Shown here: positions 16,373 to 25,065 of the stretch, in pieces
Position numbering within the stretch: position 1 is the stretch's first letter
Layout: each line of letters starts with the position of its first letter
DNA from: Bacillota bacterium
Lineage (GTDB): Bacteria; Bacillota; Clostridia; Oscillospirales; Oscillospiraceae
DNA length: 34,829 nt
Reading direction: 5' to 3'
NCBI GenBank assembly: GCA_021200975.1
Contig: JAJQFT010000038.1
Coordinates: forward strand, 12,469 to 47,297
Notes under the pieces: model-generated
What the model saw: the letters and a program-made list of their open reading frames with translations, nothing else
Databases searched by the model: none
Told to the model about the DNA's origin: nothing
Translations under genes and position numbers: made by a program

Positions 16373-18003
16373 AAAAGCGATCCGCCGCGCTCGGCTGGCT
16401 CTGGGAAATCTCCGGCCGGGAAAAATGGAAGGTATTTTGGATGGCGCTGGTGCAGGCGGTGCTGGGGCTGGCCTCGGTGGCGAACGCGTGGCTGCTGCGC
16501 GGCCTGATCAACGCCGCGGTCTCGGCGGATTTCCCCCACTTCCGCGCCTATGCCGCGCTCTTCATCGGCCTGCTGGTATTCCAGCTGCTTGCCCGCGCGC
16601 TGTACCGCCATCTGCTCGAATCCGCCCGCTCCGCGCTGGAAAACGCCGCGAAGAACCGGCTTTTCACCGTGCTGCTGCACAAGGACTATGCCGCCGTGAC
16701 CGCCGTGCACACCGGCGAATGGCTCAACCGCCTTACCGGGGACGCCGCCCAGATCGCCGATGGGCTCACCGCCGTATTCCCGGAGGTGCTGGGCATGGCG
16801 GTCAAGCTCGCAGCGGCAATCGCGATGCTGCTCTACCTCATGCCCGGCCTGACCGGGCTGATTGTCGTAGGCGGCTGCGCGCTGATCGCTCTTACGTGGG
16901 CCTTCCGCGCCACGCTCAAGTGGCTGCATAAGCGCATTCAGGAGGCGGACGGGCGGCTGCGGGTCTACCTCACCGAGCGCCTCGGCGCGCTGATGATCCT
17001 GCGCGCCTTCGGGCAGGAGCAAAGCGCCGCGCAGGGCGCGCGGGAGAAGACAGATGAGCACCGCCGCGCGCGCATGAAGCGCAACCACTTCTCCAACCTC
17101 TGCAATCTCGGCTTCGGCGCCGCCATGAATGGCGCCTACGCCATCGGGGCGGTGTACTGCGGCTACGGGATCCTCACCCAGAGCCTCGACTATGGCACCT
17201 TCACGGCGGTTTTGCAGCTGATTGGGCAGATTCAATCCCCCTTTGCCAACCTCAGCGGCTACCTGCCGCGCTACTACGCCATGCTCGCCTCCGCCGAGCG
17301 GATGATGGAGGCGGAGAGCTTCGCCGACGATGACACCGCCGGGGAAACTCCGGAGGATTTTTCCGAGATCCGCTTCCAAAACGTATCCTTCTCCTACCCG
17401 GGCGAGGCGGGCGCGAAGCTGCCGGTGCTCCGGGGTATGGATTTTTCCCTGAAAAAGGGGGAATTTCTCGCGCTTGTGGGGCATTCCGGCTGCGGCAAAA
17501 GCACAGCGCTCAAGCTGCTGCTGGGGCTGTACCGGCCTGACAGCGGCAGCATCACGCTCGACGGTCGCCCGCTCGGCGGCGGCTGCAGGGGGCTGATGGC
17601 CTATGTGCCGCAGGGGAACCTGCTCATGCGCGGCACGGTGCGCGAGGTCGTCACCTTTGGCGAAGCTGTGCCGGAGGCGGATTTCCGCCGCGCGCTGGCG
17701 CTGGCCTGCGCCGATGAATTTGTCGATTCGCTCGAGCATGGGGCGGATACGCAGCTCGGCGAGCGGGGCGCGGGGCTGAGCGAGGGGCAGATGCAGCGTC
17801 TGGCGATTGCCCGCGCGCTCTGCGCCGGGCGCAAGCTCCTGCTGCTGGACGAGGCGACCTCCGCGCTCGACGAGGCAACCGAGCGGCAGGTGCTGGAAAA
17901 TCTGCGCCGCCTCACCGACCAGACCGTGATTGCCGTAACGCACCGCTCCGCGGCTCTGGAGATTTGCGACAAAATCATCCGCATGGAGGAAACGCAGCCA
18001 TGA
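16369..18003 (+). CDS. ABC transporter, fused permease and ATP-binding domains (exporter type)
   Basis: The 544-residue product is a type IV exporter half-transporter. About five to six hydrophobic segments occupy residues 20-310. The ATPase domain has Walker A VGHSGCGKST near residue 370, Q-loop YVPQGNLLM, signature LSEGQ near 470, Walker B LLLLDEATSALD near 490, and the switch histidine in AVTHRS. No N-terminal C39 peptidase domain is present, so any leader removal would rely on another protein such as the S24/S26 peptidase before it. The start ATG at 16369 overlaps that gene's stop. A 600-residue antisense ORF is a shadow. Confidence 0.9.
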   Translation: MKKRSAALGWLWEISGREKWKVFWMALVQAVLGLASVANAWLLRGLINAAVSADFPHFRAYAALFIGLLVFQLLARALYRHLLESARSALENAAKNRLFTVLLHKDYAAVTAVHTGEWLNRLTGDAAQIADGLTAVFPEVLGMAVKLAAAIAMLLYLMPGLTGLIVVGGCALIALTWAFRATLKWLHKRIQEADGRLRVYLTERLGALMILRAFGQEQSAAQGAREKTDEHRRARMKRNHFSNLCNLGFGAAMNGAYAIGAVYCGYGILTQSLDYGTFTAVLQLIGQIQSPFANLSGYLPRYYAMLASAERMMEAESFADDDTAGETPEDFSEIRFQNVSFSYPGEAGAKLPVLRGMDFSLKKGEFLALVGHSGCGKSTALKLLLGLYRPDSGSITLDGRPLGGGCRGLMAYVPQGNLLMRGTVREVVTFGEAVPEADFRRALALACADEFVDSLEHGADTQLGERGAGLSEGQMQRLAIARALCAGRKLLLLDEATSALDEATERQVLENLRRLTDQTVIAVTHRSAALEICDKIIRMEETQP

Positions 18004-18932
18004 AGAAAAAAATATTCGGCATCGCGATCGCCGCCATGCTGGCGCTGCTGTTTGCCGCGCTCGTAATCTATGAGGCAGCGTCGCAGGGCGCACAGCGCAA
18101 GGCGGCGCAGGCGTTGCAGCTGGAGGCGGAGAGCTACAGCAACGAAATCGTAAGCCTGCAAAACGAGCTGACAGCGCGCCAGCAGGCGCTCGACGCCATG
18201 TCCTGCGAGCACGCGGCGGTATTTATCTGCGGCTGGGCGGACACCGTCGGGGAGCTGGAGCAGCTTTGCGCGTGGGCGTCGGCTGCCGGCTTCCCGCTGG
18301 CGGCCGTGCTGGATGCGGACGGGGAGAATTTTGCCGTGCTGCTCGACTGCGCGGCGCAAAACGACTGCTGCGTGCTGCTGACCGGCTCGGGCGACGGCTG
18401 GATTTCCCGCGCGGAGGCGGCGCAGGCCGCTATCTCCGCGGCCGGAGCGGAGAGCGCCGGCTTCCTGTATCTGCAGGAAAACCCCACAGACGACGAGCTC
18501 GCGCAGATTGCCGCCGGCGATTGGCTGGGCTACAGCCTGCCGCTGGGGCTTTCGGATAGCATCAGCACCACGATGTCGGAGGACGGGCCGAGCCAAATCG
18601 GCCACCTGCTTCTGGCCGAAACCAATTCGCTCAACTCCGTGGCGCAGTCGGCAATCAGCCGGGGGCAGGCCTATATCCTCTCGATTGAGATGAATCAGCT
18701 GGGCAGCCTCTTTACCTCCGCGTCGGTAGAGCGCATTCTGCTCGCGCACAAGGACCGGGTGGACACCGGCTACCTCACCAACGAATCGCTCACCCAATAC
18801 ATGGACTCCTACGCCACGCGTCTGGCCGAGGCGGCCGAGCAGCGCGAGGCCTACGAGGTCTTCGCCGCCGAAACCGAGGCGCGTATTGCCGACCTGCGCG
18901 AGGCGCTGGCGGCGCTTTATGCCGCGCAGTAG
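18000..18932 (+). CDS. Membrane-anchored coiled-coil protein, unrecognised
   Basis: The 310-residue product overlaps the ABC transporter stop as ATGA and is the last gene of the cassette. Residues 4-25 (KIFGIAIAAMLALLFAALVIY) form an N-terminal membrane anchor. An Ala/Gln/Glu-rich segment, likely coiled coil, spans residues 30-65. The central part, about 70-240, looks like an alpha/beta globular domain (HAAVFICGWADTVGELEQL, GFPLAAVLDADGENFAVLL). The C-terminal helix from about 265 is again Ala/Glu-rich. I recognise no family. The topology (one anchor with an outside domain) and position after an exporter suggest an extracytoplasmic accessory or adaptor, which is inference. Confidence 0.7.
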   Translation: MKKKIFGIAIAAMLALLFAALVIYEAASQGAQRKAAQALQLEAESYSNEIVSLQNELTARQQALDAMSCEHAAVFICGWADTVGELEQLCAWASAAGFPLAAVLDADGENFAVLLDCAAQNDCCVLLTGSGDGWISRAEAAQAAISAAGAESAGFLYLQENPTDDELAQIAAGDWLGYSLPLGLSDSISTTMSEDGPSQIGHLLLAETNSLNSVAQSAISRGQAYILSIEMNQLGSLFTSASVERILLAHKDRVDTGYLTNESLTQYMDSYATRLAEAAEQREAYEVFAAETEARIADLREALAALYAAQ

Positions 18933-18965
18933 CGCAAAAGAAAAGAAAAATTTGTAAAATTTTTG

Positions 18966-18994
18966 TTGACATTTCTAGCAGATTCCTCTATAAT
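18966..18994 (+). promoter_or_regulatory. Consensus promoter of the zinc-ribbon membrane protein gene
   Basis: TTGACA (18966-18971), 17-bp spacer, TATAAT (18989-18994). AAAAATTT-GTA-AAATTTTT (18946-18964), an A/T palindrome, lies directly upstream and could act as an UP element. Confidence 0.9.
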
Positions 18995-19027
18995 GGAGGT
19001 AGAATTTCCGGAATGGAGGGTACATAT

Positions 19028-19669
19028 ATGTATAAAAACGTTGGCCGTACAATTCGTGGAATTGCGAAATTCCTCTGCTGGCTTGGAATTATTCTTTCGA
19101 TTTTCGCCGGGATTGGTATCATCCTTTCCGGTGTGCTGGGCGGCTCGCTCCTTGCGGGTCTGACCGGGCAGCATAGCCAGAACGCCGGGGCGGTGACCGG
19201 CGCGGGCATTGTGGCGTCCGTCATCGTGGGCGTCCTGACCGCCGCGATCGGCTCGTTCCTGTCTTGGCTGCTGAACCTGCCGCTGTGCGGCTTTGGCGAG
19301 CTGATTGCCGCATCCAGCGAAACCGCCGCCAATACCCGCGAGCTGCTGCGCCGCGAGGCCGCCGCGCCCAAGAGCGCGCCCGCACCGAGGGTCGTACCCC
19401 CTGCGCCTGCCGCGGCAAAACCCGCACCCGCTCCCGCTGCGCCGAAGAGCGTGCCCTTTGCGACCCCCGCTCCCGCTCCCGCACCTGCTCCCAAGAGCGA
19501 GCCTGTCGCCGAGCCTGCGCCGGAACCCAAGCCAGAGCCTGCGCCGGAACCCGCGCCAGAGCCCGCGCCGGAGCCCAAGGCGTCCAGCGCCCGCTTCTGC
19601 TCCAGCTGCGGCCGGAAGGTGGAAAACGACGCCGCCCGCTTCTGCCCGGAGTGCGGCAAGCCGCTCTAA
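19028..19669 (+). CDS. Membrane protein with Pro/Ala-rich linker and C-terminal zinc ribbon
   Basis: The 213-residue product starts MYKNVGRTIRGIAKFL; the ATG at 19028 has GGAGGG 7 nt upstream, so the track start at 19013, which overlaps that site, is not used. Two hydrophobic segments (about residues 14-48 and 58-82) are followed by a linker made of Ala, Pro, Glu and Lys (PAPAPKSEPVAEPAPEP type repeats, residues 110-185). The C-terminus FCSSCGRKVENDAARFCPEC has two CxxC pairs of a double-cysteine zinc ribbon. The linker would hold the ribbon away from the membrane. Similar zinc-ribbon-tailed membrane proteins are common in Clostridia with unknown roles. It is monocistronic between its own promoter and terminator. 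Confidence 0.82.
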   Translation: MYKNVGRTIRGIAKFLCWLGIILSIFAGIGIILSGVLGGSLLAGLTGQHSQNAGAVTGAGIVASVIVGVLTAAIGSFLSWLLNLPLCGFGELIAASSETAANTRELLRREAAAPKSAPAPRVVPPAPAAAKPAPAPAAPKSVPFATPAPAPAPAPKSEPVAEPAPEPKPEPAPEPAPEPAPEPKASSARFCSSCGRKVENDAARFCPECGKPL

Positions 19670-19696
19670 GACCGCGCGCAAATCCGATTCCTCCCA

Positions 19697-19728
19697 CCGG
19701 GAGCTGCATGGCGCAGCTCCCGGTTTTT
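19697..19728 (+). terminator. Intrinsic terminator after the zinc-ribbon gene
   Basis: CCGGGAGCTGC and GCAGCTCCCGG form an 11-bp perfect stem with loop ATGGC, followed by T5. Confidence 0.95.
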
Positions 19729-19730
19729 GG

Positions 19731-19759
19731 TTGACTTTGCGGCAGAAAACGGGTATAAT
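19731..19759 (+). promoter_or_regulatory. Promoter of the topoisomerase operon
   Basis: TTGACT (19731-19736), 17-bp spacer, TATAAT (19754-19759). It begins 3 nt after the previous terminator's T run. The leader to the parE start is about 125 nt and contains competing inverted repeats. Confidence 0.88.
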
Positions 19760-19890
19760 AAGCATATATTCCAAGGGAAACTCGCAAGGAAATCGTCTGC
19801 GGCGTCCTGCTTTTTCCCTTGCGCCGCATATGCGGTTTGAAAATGGGAAATACACCAAATTTTTATTCCACAGCGGAGGAATTCGAACCC

Positions 19891-21876
19891 ATGCCAACAA
19901 AACGCACTGAAACCTACGGCAACGCCTCCATCTCCATGCTCAAGGGCGAGGAGCGGGTGCGCAAGCGTCCCGCGGTCATCTTTGGCTCCGACGATTTGGA
20001 GGGCTGCAAGCACGCCGTTTTTGAAATTCTGTCCAATGCCATCGACGAGGCGCGCGAGGGCTTCGGCAGCACCATCACCGTGACCCGCTACGCCGACCTG
20101 AGCATCGAGGTGGAGGACTTTGGCCGTGGCTGCCCGGTCGATTACAACGAGAAGGAAAAGCGCTACAACTGGGAGCTGGTATTCTGCGAGATGTACGCCG
20201 GCGGCAAATACGGAGAAAACGGCGAAAACTACGAATATTCCCTCGGCCTGAACGGGCTGGGCGCCTGCGCGACGCAGTACGCCTCCGAATTTTTTGACGC
20301 GACCATCCGCCGCGACGGGCATCGCTACGACCTCCATTTCGAGGCCGGCAGGAACATCGGCGGGCTGAAAAAGGCGGACGCCGACCGTAAAAAAACCGGC
20401 TCCTGCTTTCATTGGCGGCCCGACCGCAGCGTATTTACCGACATTGATATCCCCGCCGACTACTACCGCGACGTGCTCCGGCGGCAGGCAGTGGTAAACA
20501 AGGGCGTAAAATTCCAATTTCGCTGTGAAACCAAGCCAAAGGTCTTTGAAACTGAGGAATATTATTACGAAAACGGCATCGAGCAATATGTCGGCGAGCT
20601 GGTGGGGGAGAACGCCTTCACCATGCCGGTTTACTGGGAGGCGGAGCGGCGCGGCCGCGACGCGGATAACCGCCCGGAGATGAAGCTGAAAATTACCGCC
20701 TGCTTCTGCTTCTCCAAGCAGCTGAGCCACATCGAATACTACCACAATTCCTCGTGGCTCGAATACGGCGGCAGCCCGGATAAGGCGCTGCGCTCCGGCT
20801 TCACCGCCGCCTTTGACAAATTCCTGCGCGAGAACAACAAATACAACAAGACCGAGGGCAAAATCCTCTTTCAGGACATTCAGGACAGCCTCGTATTCGT
20901 ATCCAACTGCTTCTCCACGATTGGCTGCTTTGAAAACCAGACGAAAAAGAGCGTCAACTCCCGCTTCACGCAGGAGGCCATGACGCAGTTTTTCAAGGAG
21001 AAGCTGCAAATCTGGTTCATCGAGAACCGACAGGAGGCCGAGCGCGCGGCGGAGCAGATCCTCGTCAATAAGCGTGCCCGCGAATCGGCGGAGAAGACCA
21101 AGTCCACCGTGAAGAAAAAGCTCTCCGGCTCCATTGACATCGCCAACCGCGTGCAGAAATTTGTCGACTGCCGCAGCCGGGACGTCAGCCGCCGCGAGCT
21201 GTATATCGTCGAGGGCGACAGCGCGCTCGGCTCGGTCAAGCTCGGGCGGGACTCGGAATTTCAGGGCATTATGCCGGTGCGCGGCAAGATTCTCAACTGT
21301 CTGAAGGCGGATTACGACCGCATTTTCGCCAGCCCCATCATCACCGACCTGATGAAGGTGCTCGGCTGCGGCGTGGAAATCTCCGGCCGTAAGGCCAAGG
21401 ATTTAAGCTCCTTCGACCTGAGCCAGCTGCGCTGGAACAAGGTCATCATCTGCACCGACGCGGACGTGGACGGCTTCCAGATTCGCACGCTAATCCTGAC
21501 GATGCTCTACCGCCTGTGCCCGACGCTGATATGGGACGGGTATGTATACATCGCCGAGTCGCCGCTGTTTGAAATCACCTGCAAGGACAAGACATGGTTT
21601 GCCTACAACGAGCAGGAAAAAACGCAGATTTTGCAGCAGCTCGCGGGCAAAAGGGCGACCATCCAGCGCTCCAAGGGGCTCGGCGAGAACGATCCCGAGA
21701 TGATGTGGATGACCACCATGAACCCCGAGACCCGGCGGCTGGTCAAGGTCATGCCCGAGGACGCGGAGCGCACCGCCTACTACTTCGACGTGCTCGAGGG
21801 CAACGAGCTGGAGCAGCGGCGCAGCTTTATCGCCGAAAACGGCGCGAAATATCTGGAATTGGCAGACCTTTCTTAG
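19891..21876 (+). CDS. parE: Type IIA DNA topoisomerase B subunit (topoisomerase IV ParE-like)
   Basis: This is the ATPase/TOPRIM subunit of a type IIA topoisomerase. With the ATG at 19891 (behind GCGGAGGAA) the product is 661 residues. The GHKL ATPase motifs are FEILSNAIDEA (E45 base, N49 magnesium ligand) and VEDFGRGCPVDY; LGLNGLGACATQYAS follows. The TOPRIM motifs are YIVEGDSALG and CTDADVDGFQ. SNAIDEA differs slightly from the more usual DNSIDEA. The ParC-like gene follows 18 bp later. It is more likely the second (decatenating) enzyme than gyrase because of the partner's C-terminus, but the symbol is tentative. The start at 19819 or 19843 cannot be fully excluded. Confidence 0.88.
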   Translation: MPTKRTETYGNASISMLKGEERVRKRPAVIFGSDDLEGCKHAVFEILSNAIDEAREGFGSTITVTRYADLSIEVEDFGRGCPVDYNEKEKRYNWELVFCEMYAGGKYGENGENYEYSLGLNGLGACATQYASEFFDATIRRDGHRYDLHFEAGRNIGGLKKADADRKKTGSCFHWRPDRSVFTDIDIPADYYRDVLRRQAVVNKGVKFQFRCETKPKVFETEEYYYENGIEQYVGELVGENAFTMPVYWEAERRGRDADNRPEMKLKITACFCFSKQLSHIEYYHNSSWLEYGGSPDKALRSGFTAAFDKFLRENNKYNKTEGKILFQDIQDSLVFVSNCFSTIGCFENQTKKSVNSRFTQEAMTQFFKEKLQIWFIENRQEAERAAEQILVNKRARESAEKTKSTVKKKLSGSIDIANRVQKFVDCRSRDVSRRELYIVEGDSALGSVKLGRDSEFQGIMPVRGKILNCLKADYDRIFASPIITDLMKVLGCGVEISGRKAKDLSSFDLSQLRWNKVIICTDADVDGFQIRTLILTMLYRLCPTLIWDGYVYIAESPLFEITCKDKTWFAYNEQEKTQILQQLAGKRATIQRSKGLGENDPEMMWMTTMNPETRRLVKVMPEDAERTAYYFDVLEGNELEQRRSFIAENGAKYLELADLS

Positions 21877-21894
21877 GAATTGCAGGAGCACGAT

Positions 21895-24141
21895 ATGGCA
21901 AAAAAGAAATCCGCCGGGCAAGCCGGCAAAAAAATCAATACCGACGGCATCATGGGGCTATCCGGCTCGACGACCGAGCAGCCCATCTCCGAAACGCTGG
22001 AGCTGAACTTCATGCCCTATGCCATGAGCGTGATCGTTTCGCGCGCCATCCCGGAGATCGACGGCTTCAAGCCCAGCCACCGCAAGCTGCTCTACACCAT
22101 GTACAAGATGGGGCTGCTCAGCGGCGCGCGCACAAAATCGGCGAATATCGTCGGGCAGACGATGAAGCTCAACCCGCACGGCGACGCCGCAATTTACGAA
22201 ACGATGGTGCGCCTGTCCAAGGGCAACGAAACCCTGCTGCACCCCTTCGTCGATTCCAAGGGAAACTTCGGCAAGGTCTATTCGCGTGACATGGCCTACG
22301 CCGCCTCGCGCTACACCGAGGCGCGGCTCGACCCCATCGCCGCAGAGCTGTTCAAGGACATCGACTCCGACACCGTGGACATGGTGGATAACTACGACGC
22401 CACCGTCAAGGAACCGACGCTGCTGCCGACCACCTTCCCGAATGTGCTGGTTTCGTCGAATCTGGGCATCGCGGTGGGCATGGCGAGCAACATCTGCTCA
22501 TTCAACCTGCGCGAGGTCTGCGAAACCACCATCGCGCTGATGAAAAACCCCGAGCATGACCTGCTCTCGACCCTGCCCGGCCCCGACTTTTCCACCGGCG
22601 CGGAGCTGCTCTACGACGAAAAGACCACCCGCGAAATCTACCAAACCGGGCGGGGCAGCTTCGTGCTGCGCGCAAAATGGAACTACGAAAAAGAGGGAAA
22701 CCGCATCGAAATCACCGAAATTCCCTATTCCACCACCTGCGAAGCCATCATGGACAAGGTCGCCGAGCTGATCAAAGCGGGAAAGCTGCGCGAAATCGCC
22801 GATATGCGCGACGAAACCGACCTGGGCGGCCTGAAGCTCACCATCGACCTCAAGCGCGGCGTGGACGCCGGCGCGCTTATGGCGCGCCTGTTCCGCCTGA
22901 CCCCGCTGCAGGACAGCTTCGCCTGCAACTTCAACATCCTCATCGCTGGGATGCCGCGCGTGATGGGCGTGGGCGAGATCCTGCAGGAGTGGATTGCGTG
23001 GCGAAAGGGCTGCGTGAAGCGGCGCATCTATTTTCAGGTACAGAAAAAGCAGGAGCGGCTGCACCTGCTGAAGGGTCTGGAGCGGATCCTGCTCGATATC
23101 GACAAGGCCATCGCCATCATCCGCGGCACCGAGCTGGACGCCGAAGTAGTGCCGAACCTGATGATTGGCTTCGGAATCGACGAAATTCAGGCGAATTTTG
23201 TCGCGGAAATCAAGCTGCGAAACATCAACAAAGAATACATCCTCAAGCAGACGAACGCCATCTCCCAGCTTGAGAAGGAGATTGCCGAGCTGAACGCCAC
23301 GCTTTCCAGCGCCAAAAAGCTCGAAAATGTGCTGATTTCGGAGCTGAAGGCCGTCGCGGACAAGTACGGCAAGCCGCGCCGGACGGAAATCGTCTACGCC
23401 GCGCCCGAGCAGGACGCCCCCGAGGAGGCGCCGCAGGTGCCCGATTATCCCGTGACGGTATTCGTTTCGCGCGAGGGCTATCTGAAAAAGATTACCCAGC
23501 AGTCGCTGCGCATGAGCGGCGAGCAGAAATTCAAGGAGGGCGACGCTCTGGCGCTGCGCGCGCAGGCGAGCAACCGGGCGGAAATTCTGGTACTGACCGA
23601 CAAGCACCAGTGCTACAAGTCGCGCCTATCGGACTTTGACGACGGCAAGGCCTCCGCGCTCGGCGACTACCTGCCCCAGAAGCTCGGCATGGAGCCGGAC
23701 GAGCGGGTGCAGGCCGTGCTGCTGCCCGGCGACTATAAGGGCTTCGCGCTGTTTTTCTACAGCAATGGCAAGGCGGCGAAGGTGCCGCTGGCCGCCTACG
23801 AAACCAAGACCAACCGCAGGAGGCTCACCGGCGCTTTCTGCGACAAGGCGCCGCTCTGCACGGCGCTCGCGCTGCCAGAGGACACGCAGCTTGCCGTATA
23901 CACCACCGATCACCGCTGCCTGATTTTCTCCACCGCGCAGCTCGCCCCGAAGGCGACCCGCAGCACGCAGGGCGTGGCGGTCGTGAGCCTGAAAAAGAAG
24001 GCGGAGCTGGCCGGCGCGCAGCTGCTTGACGACAGCGGCATTACAAACCCCGCCCGCTACCGCGTGCGCAGCATCCCCGCTGCGGGCGCGCTGCTGCGCG
24101 CGGAGGACACGCCGGAAAAGCAGCTGGGCTTTGAGGTATAA
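21895..24141 (+). CDS. parC: Type IIA DNA topoisomerase A subunit (topoisomerase IV ParC-like)
   Basis: This is the DNA-cleaving subunit; the product is 748 residues. It includes MPYAMSVIVSRAIPEIDGFK, the quinolone region NPHGDAAIYETM and AASRYTEARL with the catalytic R139-Y140 pair. The position equivalent to GyrA Ser83 is Ala98 and to Asp87 is Glu102. A coiled coil lies near residues 450-480, and the C-terminal beta-pinwheel follows from about 520. No GyrA-box (QRRGGKG) is visible, which favours a topoisomerase IV type over gyrase. The start MAKKKSAG at 21895 has CAGGAG 7 nt upstream; the track start at 21880 does not. It forms an operon with parE. Confidence 0.88.
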   Translation: MAKKKSAGQAGKKINTDGIMGLSGSTTEQPISETLELNFMPYAMSVIVSRAIPEIDGFKPSHRKLLYTMYKMGLLSGARTKSANIVGQTMKLNPHGDAAIYETMVRLSKGNETLLHPFVDSKGNFGKVYSRDMAYAASRYTEARLDPIAAELFKDIDSDTVDMVDNYDATVKEPTLLPTTFPNVLVSSNLGIAVGMASNICSFNLREVCETTIALMKNPEHDLLSTLPGPDFSTGAELLYDEKTTREIYQTGRGSFVLRAKWNYEKEGNRIEITEIPYSTTCEAIMDKVAELIKAGKLREIADMRDETDLGGLKLTIDLKRGVDAGALMARLFRLTPLQDSFACNFNILIAGMPRVMGVGEILQEWIAWRKGCVKRRIYFQVQKKQERLHLLKGLERILLDIDKAIAIIRGTELDAEVVPNLMIGFGIDEIQANFVAEIKLRNINKEYILKQTNAISQLEKEIAELNATLSSAKKLENVLISELKAVADKYGKPRRTEIVYAAPEQDAPEEAPQVPDYPVTVFVSREGYLKKITQQSLRMSGEQKFKEGDALALRAQASNRAEILVLTDKHQCYKSRLSDFDDGKASALGDYLPQKLGMEPDERVQAVLLPGDYKGFALFFYSNGKAAKVPLAAYETKTNRRRLTGAFCDKAPLCTALALPEDTQLAVYTTDHRCLIFSTAQLAPKATRSTQGVAVVSLKKKAELAGAQLLDDSGITNPARYRVRSIPAAGALLRAEDTPEKQLGFEV

Positions 24142-24201
24142 GGAAAGCCGAAACCAATCGCTCGTGGCAAAACCACCATCAACTTCTCTGGGAGGCCGGT
24201 A

Positions 24202-25065
24202 ATGAAGGGCTGGATGAAAGAAATCGGATGGCTTCTGGCCATTTTGGTCGGCAGCGCGGTGTTCGCGCTGGGCTTCGACCTGTTCCTAACCAACAACGGC
24301 ATGAACTCCGGCGGCGTTTCGGGGCTGGCAATGGTGTTCGTGCATCTGACAGGGCTGGGCAGCGTCGGCACCGTCACCGCGCTGATGAACCTGCCGCTCT
24401 TTATCCTTGGCGGGCTGAAAATCGGCCGGCGCTTCTTCTTCGGCTCGCTGATTGGGATGATTGGCTCCTCGGCGATGATCGACCTTTTTGCCCTGATTCC
24501 GATGGAGCCGGTCGAGCCGCTCCTCGGCGCCGTCTATGGCGGGCTGCTCTGCGGGCTGGGGCTGGGCATCGTATTCGCGGCGGGCGCGTCCACCGGCGGC
24601 TCGGACATTGTGGTGCGCCTGCTCCAGCGGCGGATGCGCGATGTGCCGATTGGCACCATCAACATGGTGTTCGACTTCTCCGTGGCGGTGCTGACCGGCC
24701 TCGCCTTTCAGGACGCCTCCAAGGCGCTCTACACCGGCGTGACGACCTACCTGACCGGAAAGGTCATCGACACCGTGGTTTACCGCTTCGACGATTCCAA
24801 AGTCGCCATCATCATTTCGCCGCGCTACGAGCAGATTGCCCACGCCGTCAACGAAAAGCTCGACCGCGGCGTGACCTTCCTCTATGGGCAGGGCTGCTAC
24901 AGCGGGCGCGAAACCAAGGTGGTGCTGACCGCGCTGAAGCGGCACCAGCTTGCGCAGCTCAAGGACATTGTCAGCTCCATCGACAAGGACGCCTTCATCA
25001 TCGTGCAGGATTCGCATCAGGTGCTGGGCGACGGCTTCGCGCGCAACGCGAGCGACTCGCTGTGA
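24202..25065 (+). CDS. YitT-family membrane protein with DUF2179 domain
   Basis: The 287-residue product has five to six hydrophobic segments in residues 8-180 and the family sequences FLTNNGMNSGGVSGLAM and GASTGGSDIVVRLLQRR. The cytoplasmic DUF2179 domain covers about the last 85 residues (SPRYEQIAHAVNEKLDRGVTFL onward). The function of the family is not established. The ATG at 24202 has GGGAGG 7 nt upstream. It is 60 bp behind parC with no terminator between, so it may share the topoisomerase transcript. Its stop overlaps the rsmJ GTG. Confidence 0.9.
   Translation: MKGWMKEIGWLLAILVGSAVFALGFDLFLTNNGMNSGGVSGLAMVFVHLTGLGSVGTVTALMNLPLFILGGLKIGRRFFFGSLIGMIGSSAMIDLFALIPMEPVEPLLGAVYGGLLCGLGLGIVFAAGASTGGSDIVVRLLQRRMRDVPIGTINMVFDFSVAVLTGLAFQDASKALYTGVTTYLTGKVIDTVVYRFDDSKVAIIISPRYEQIAHAVNEKLDRGVTFLYGQGCYSGRETKVVLTALKRHQLAQLKDIVSSIDKDAFIIVQDSHQVLGDGFARNASDSL

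Noticed and set aside
16291-18093. 600-residue minus-strand ORF opposite the ABC exporter
   Set aside because: Shadow of the exporter gene; Arg/Gly/Ala/Gln-rich translation without motifs.
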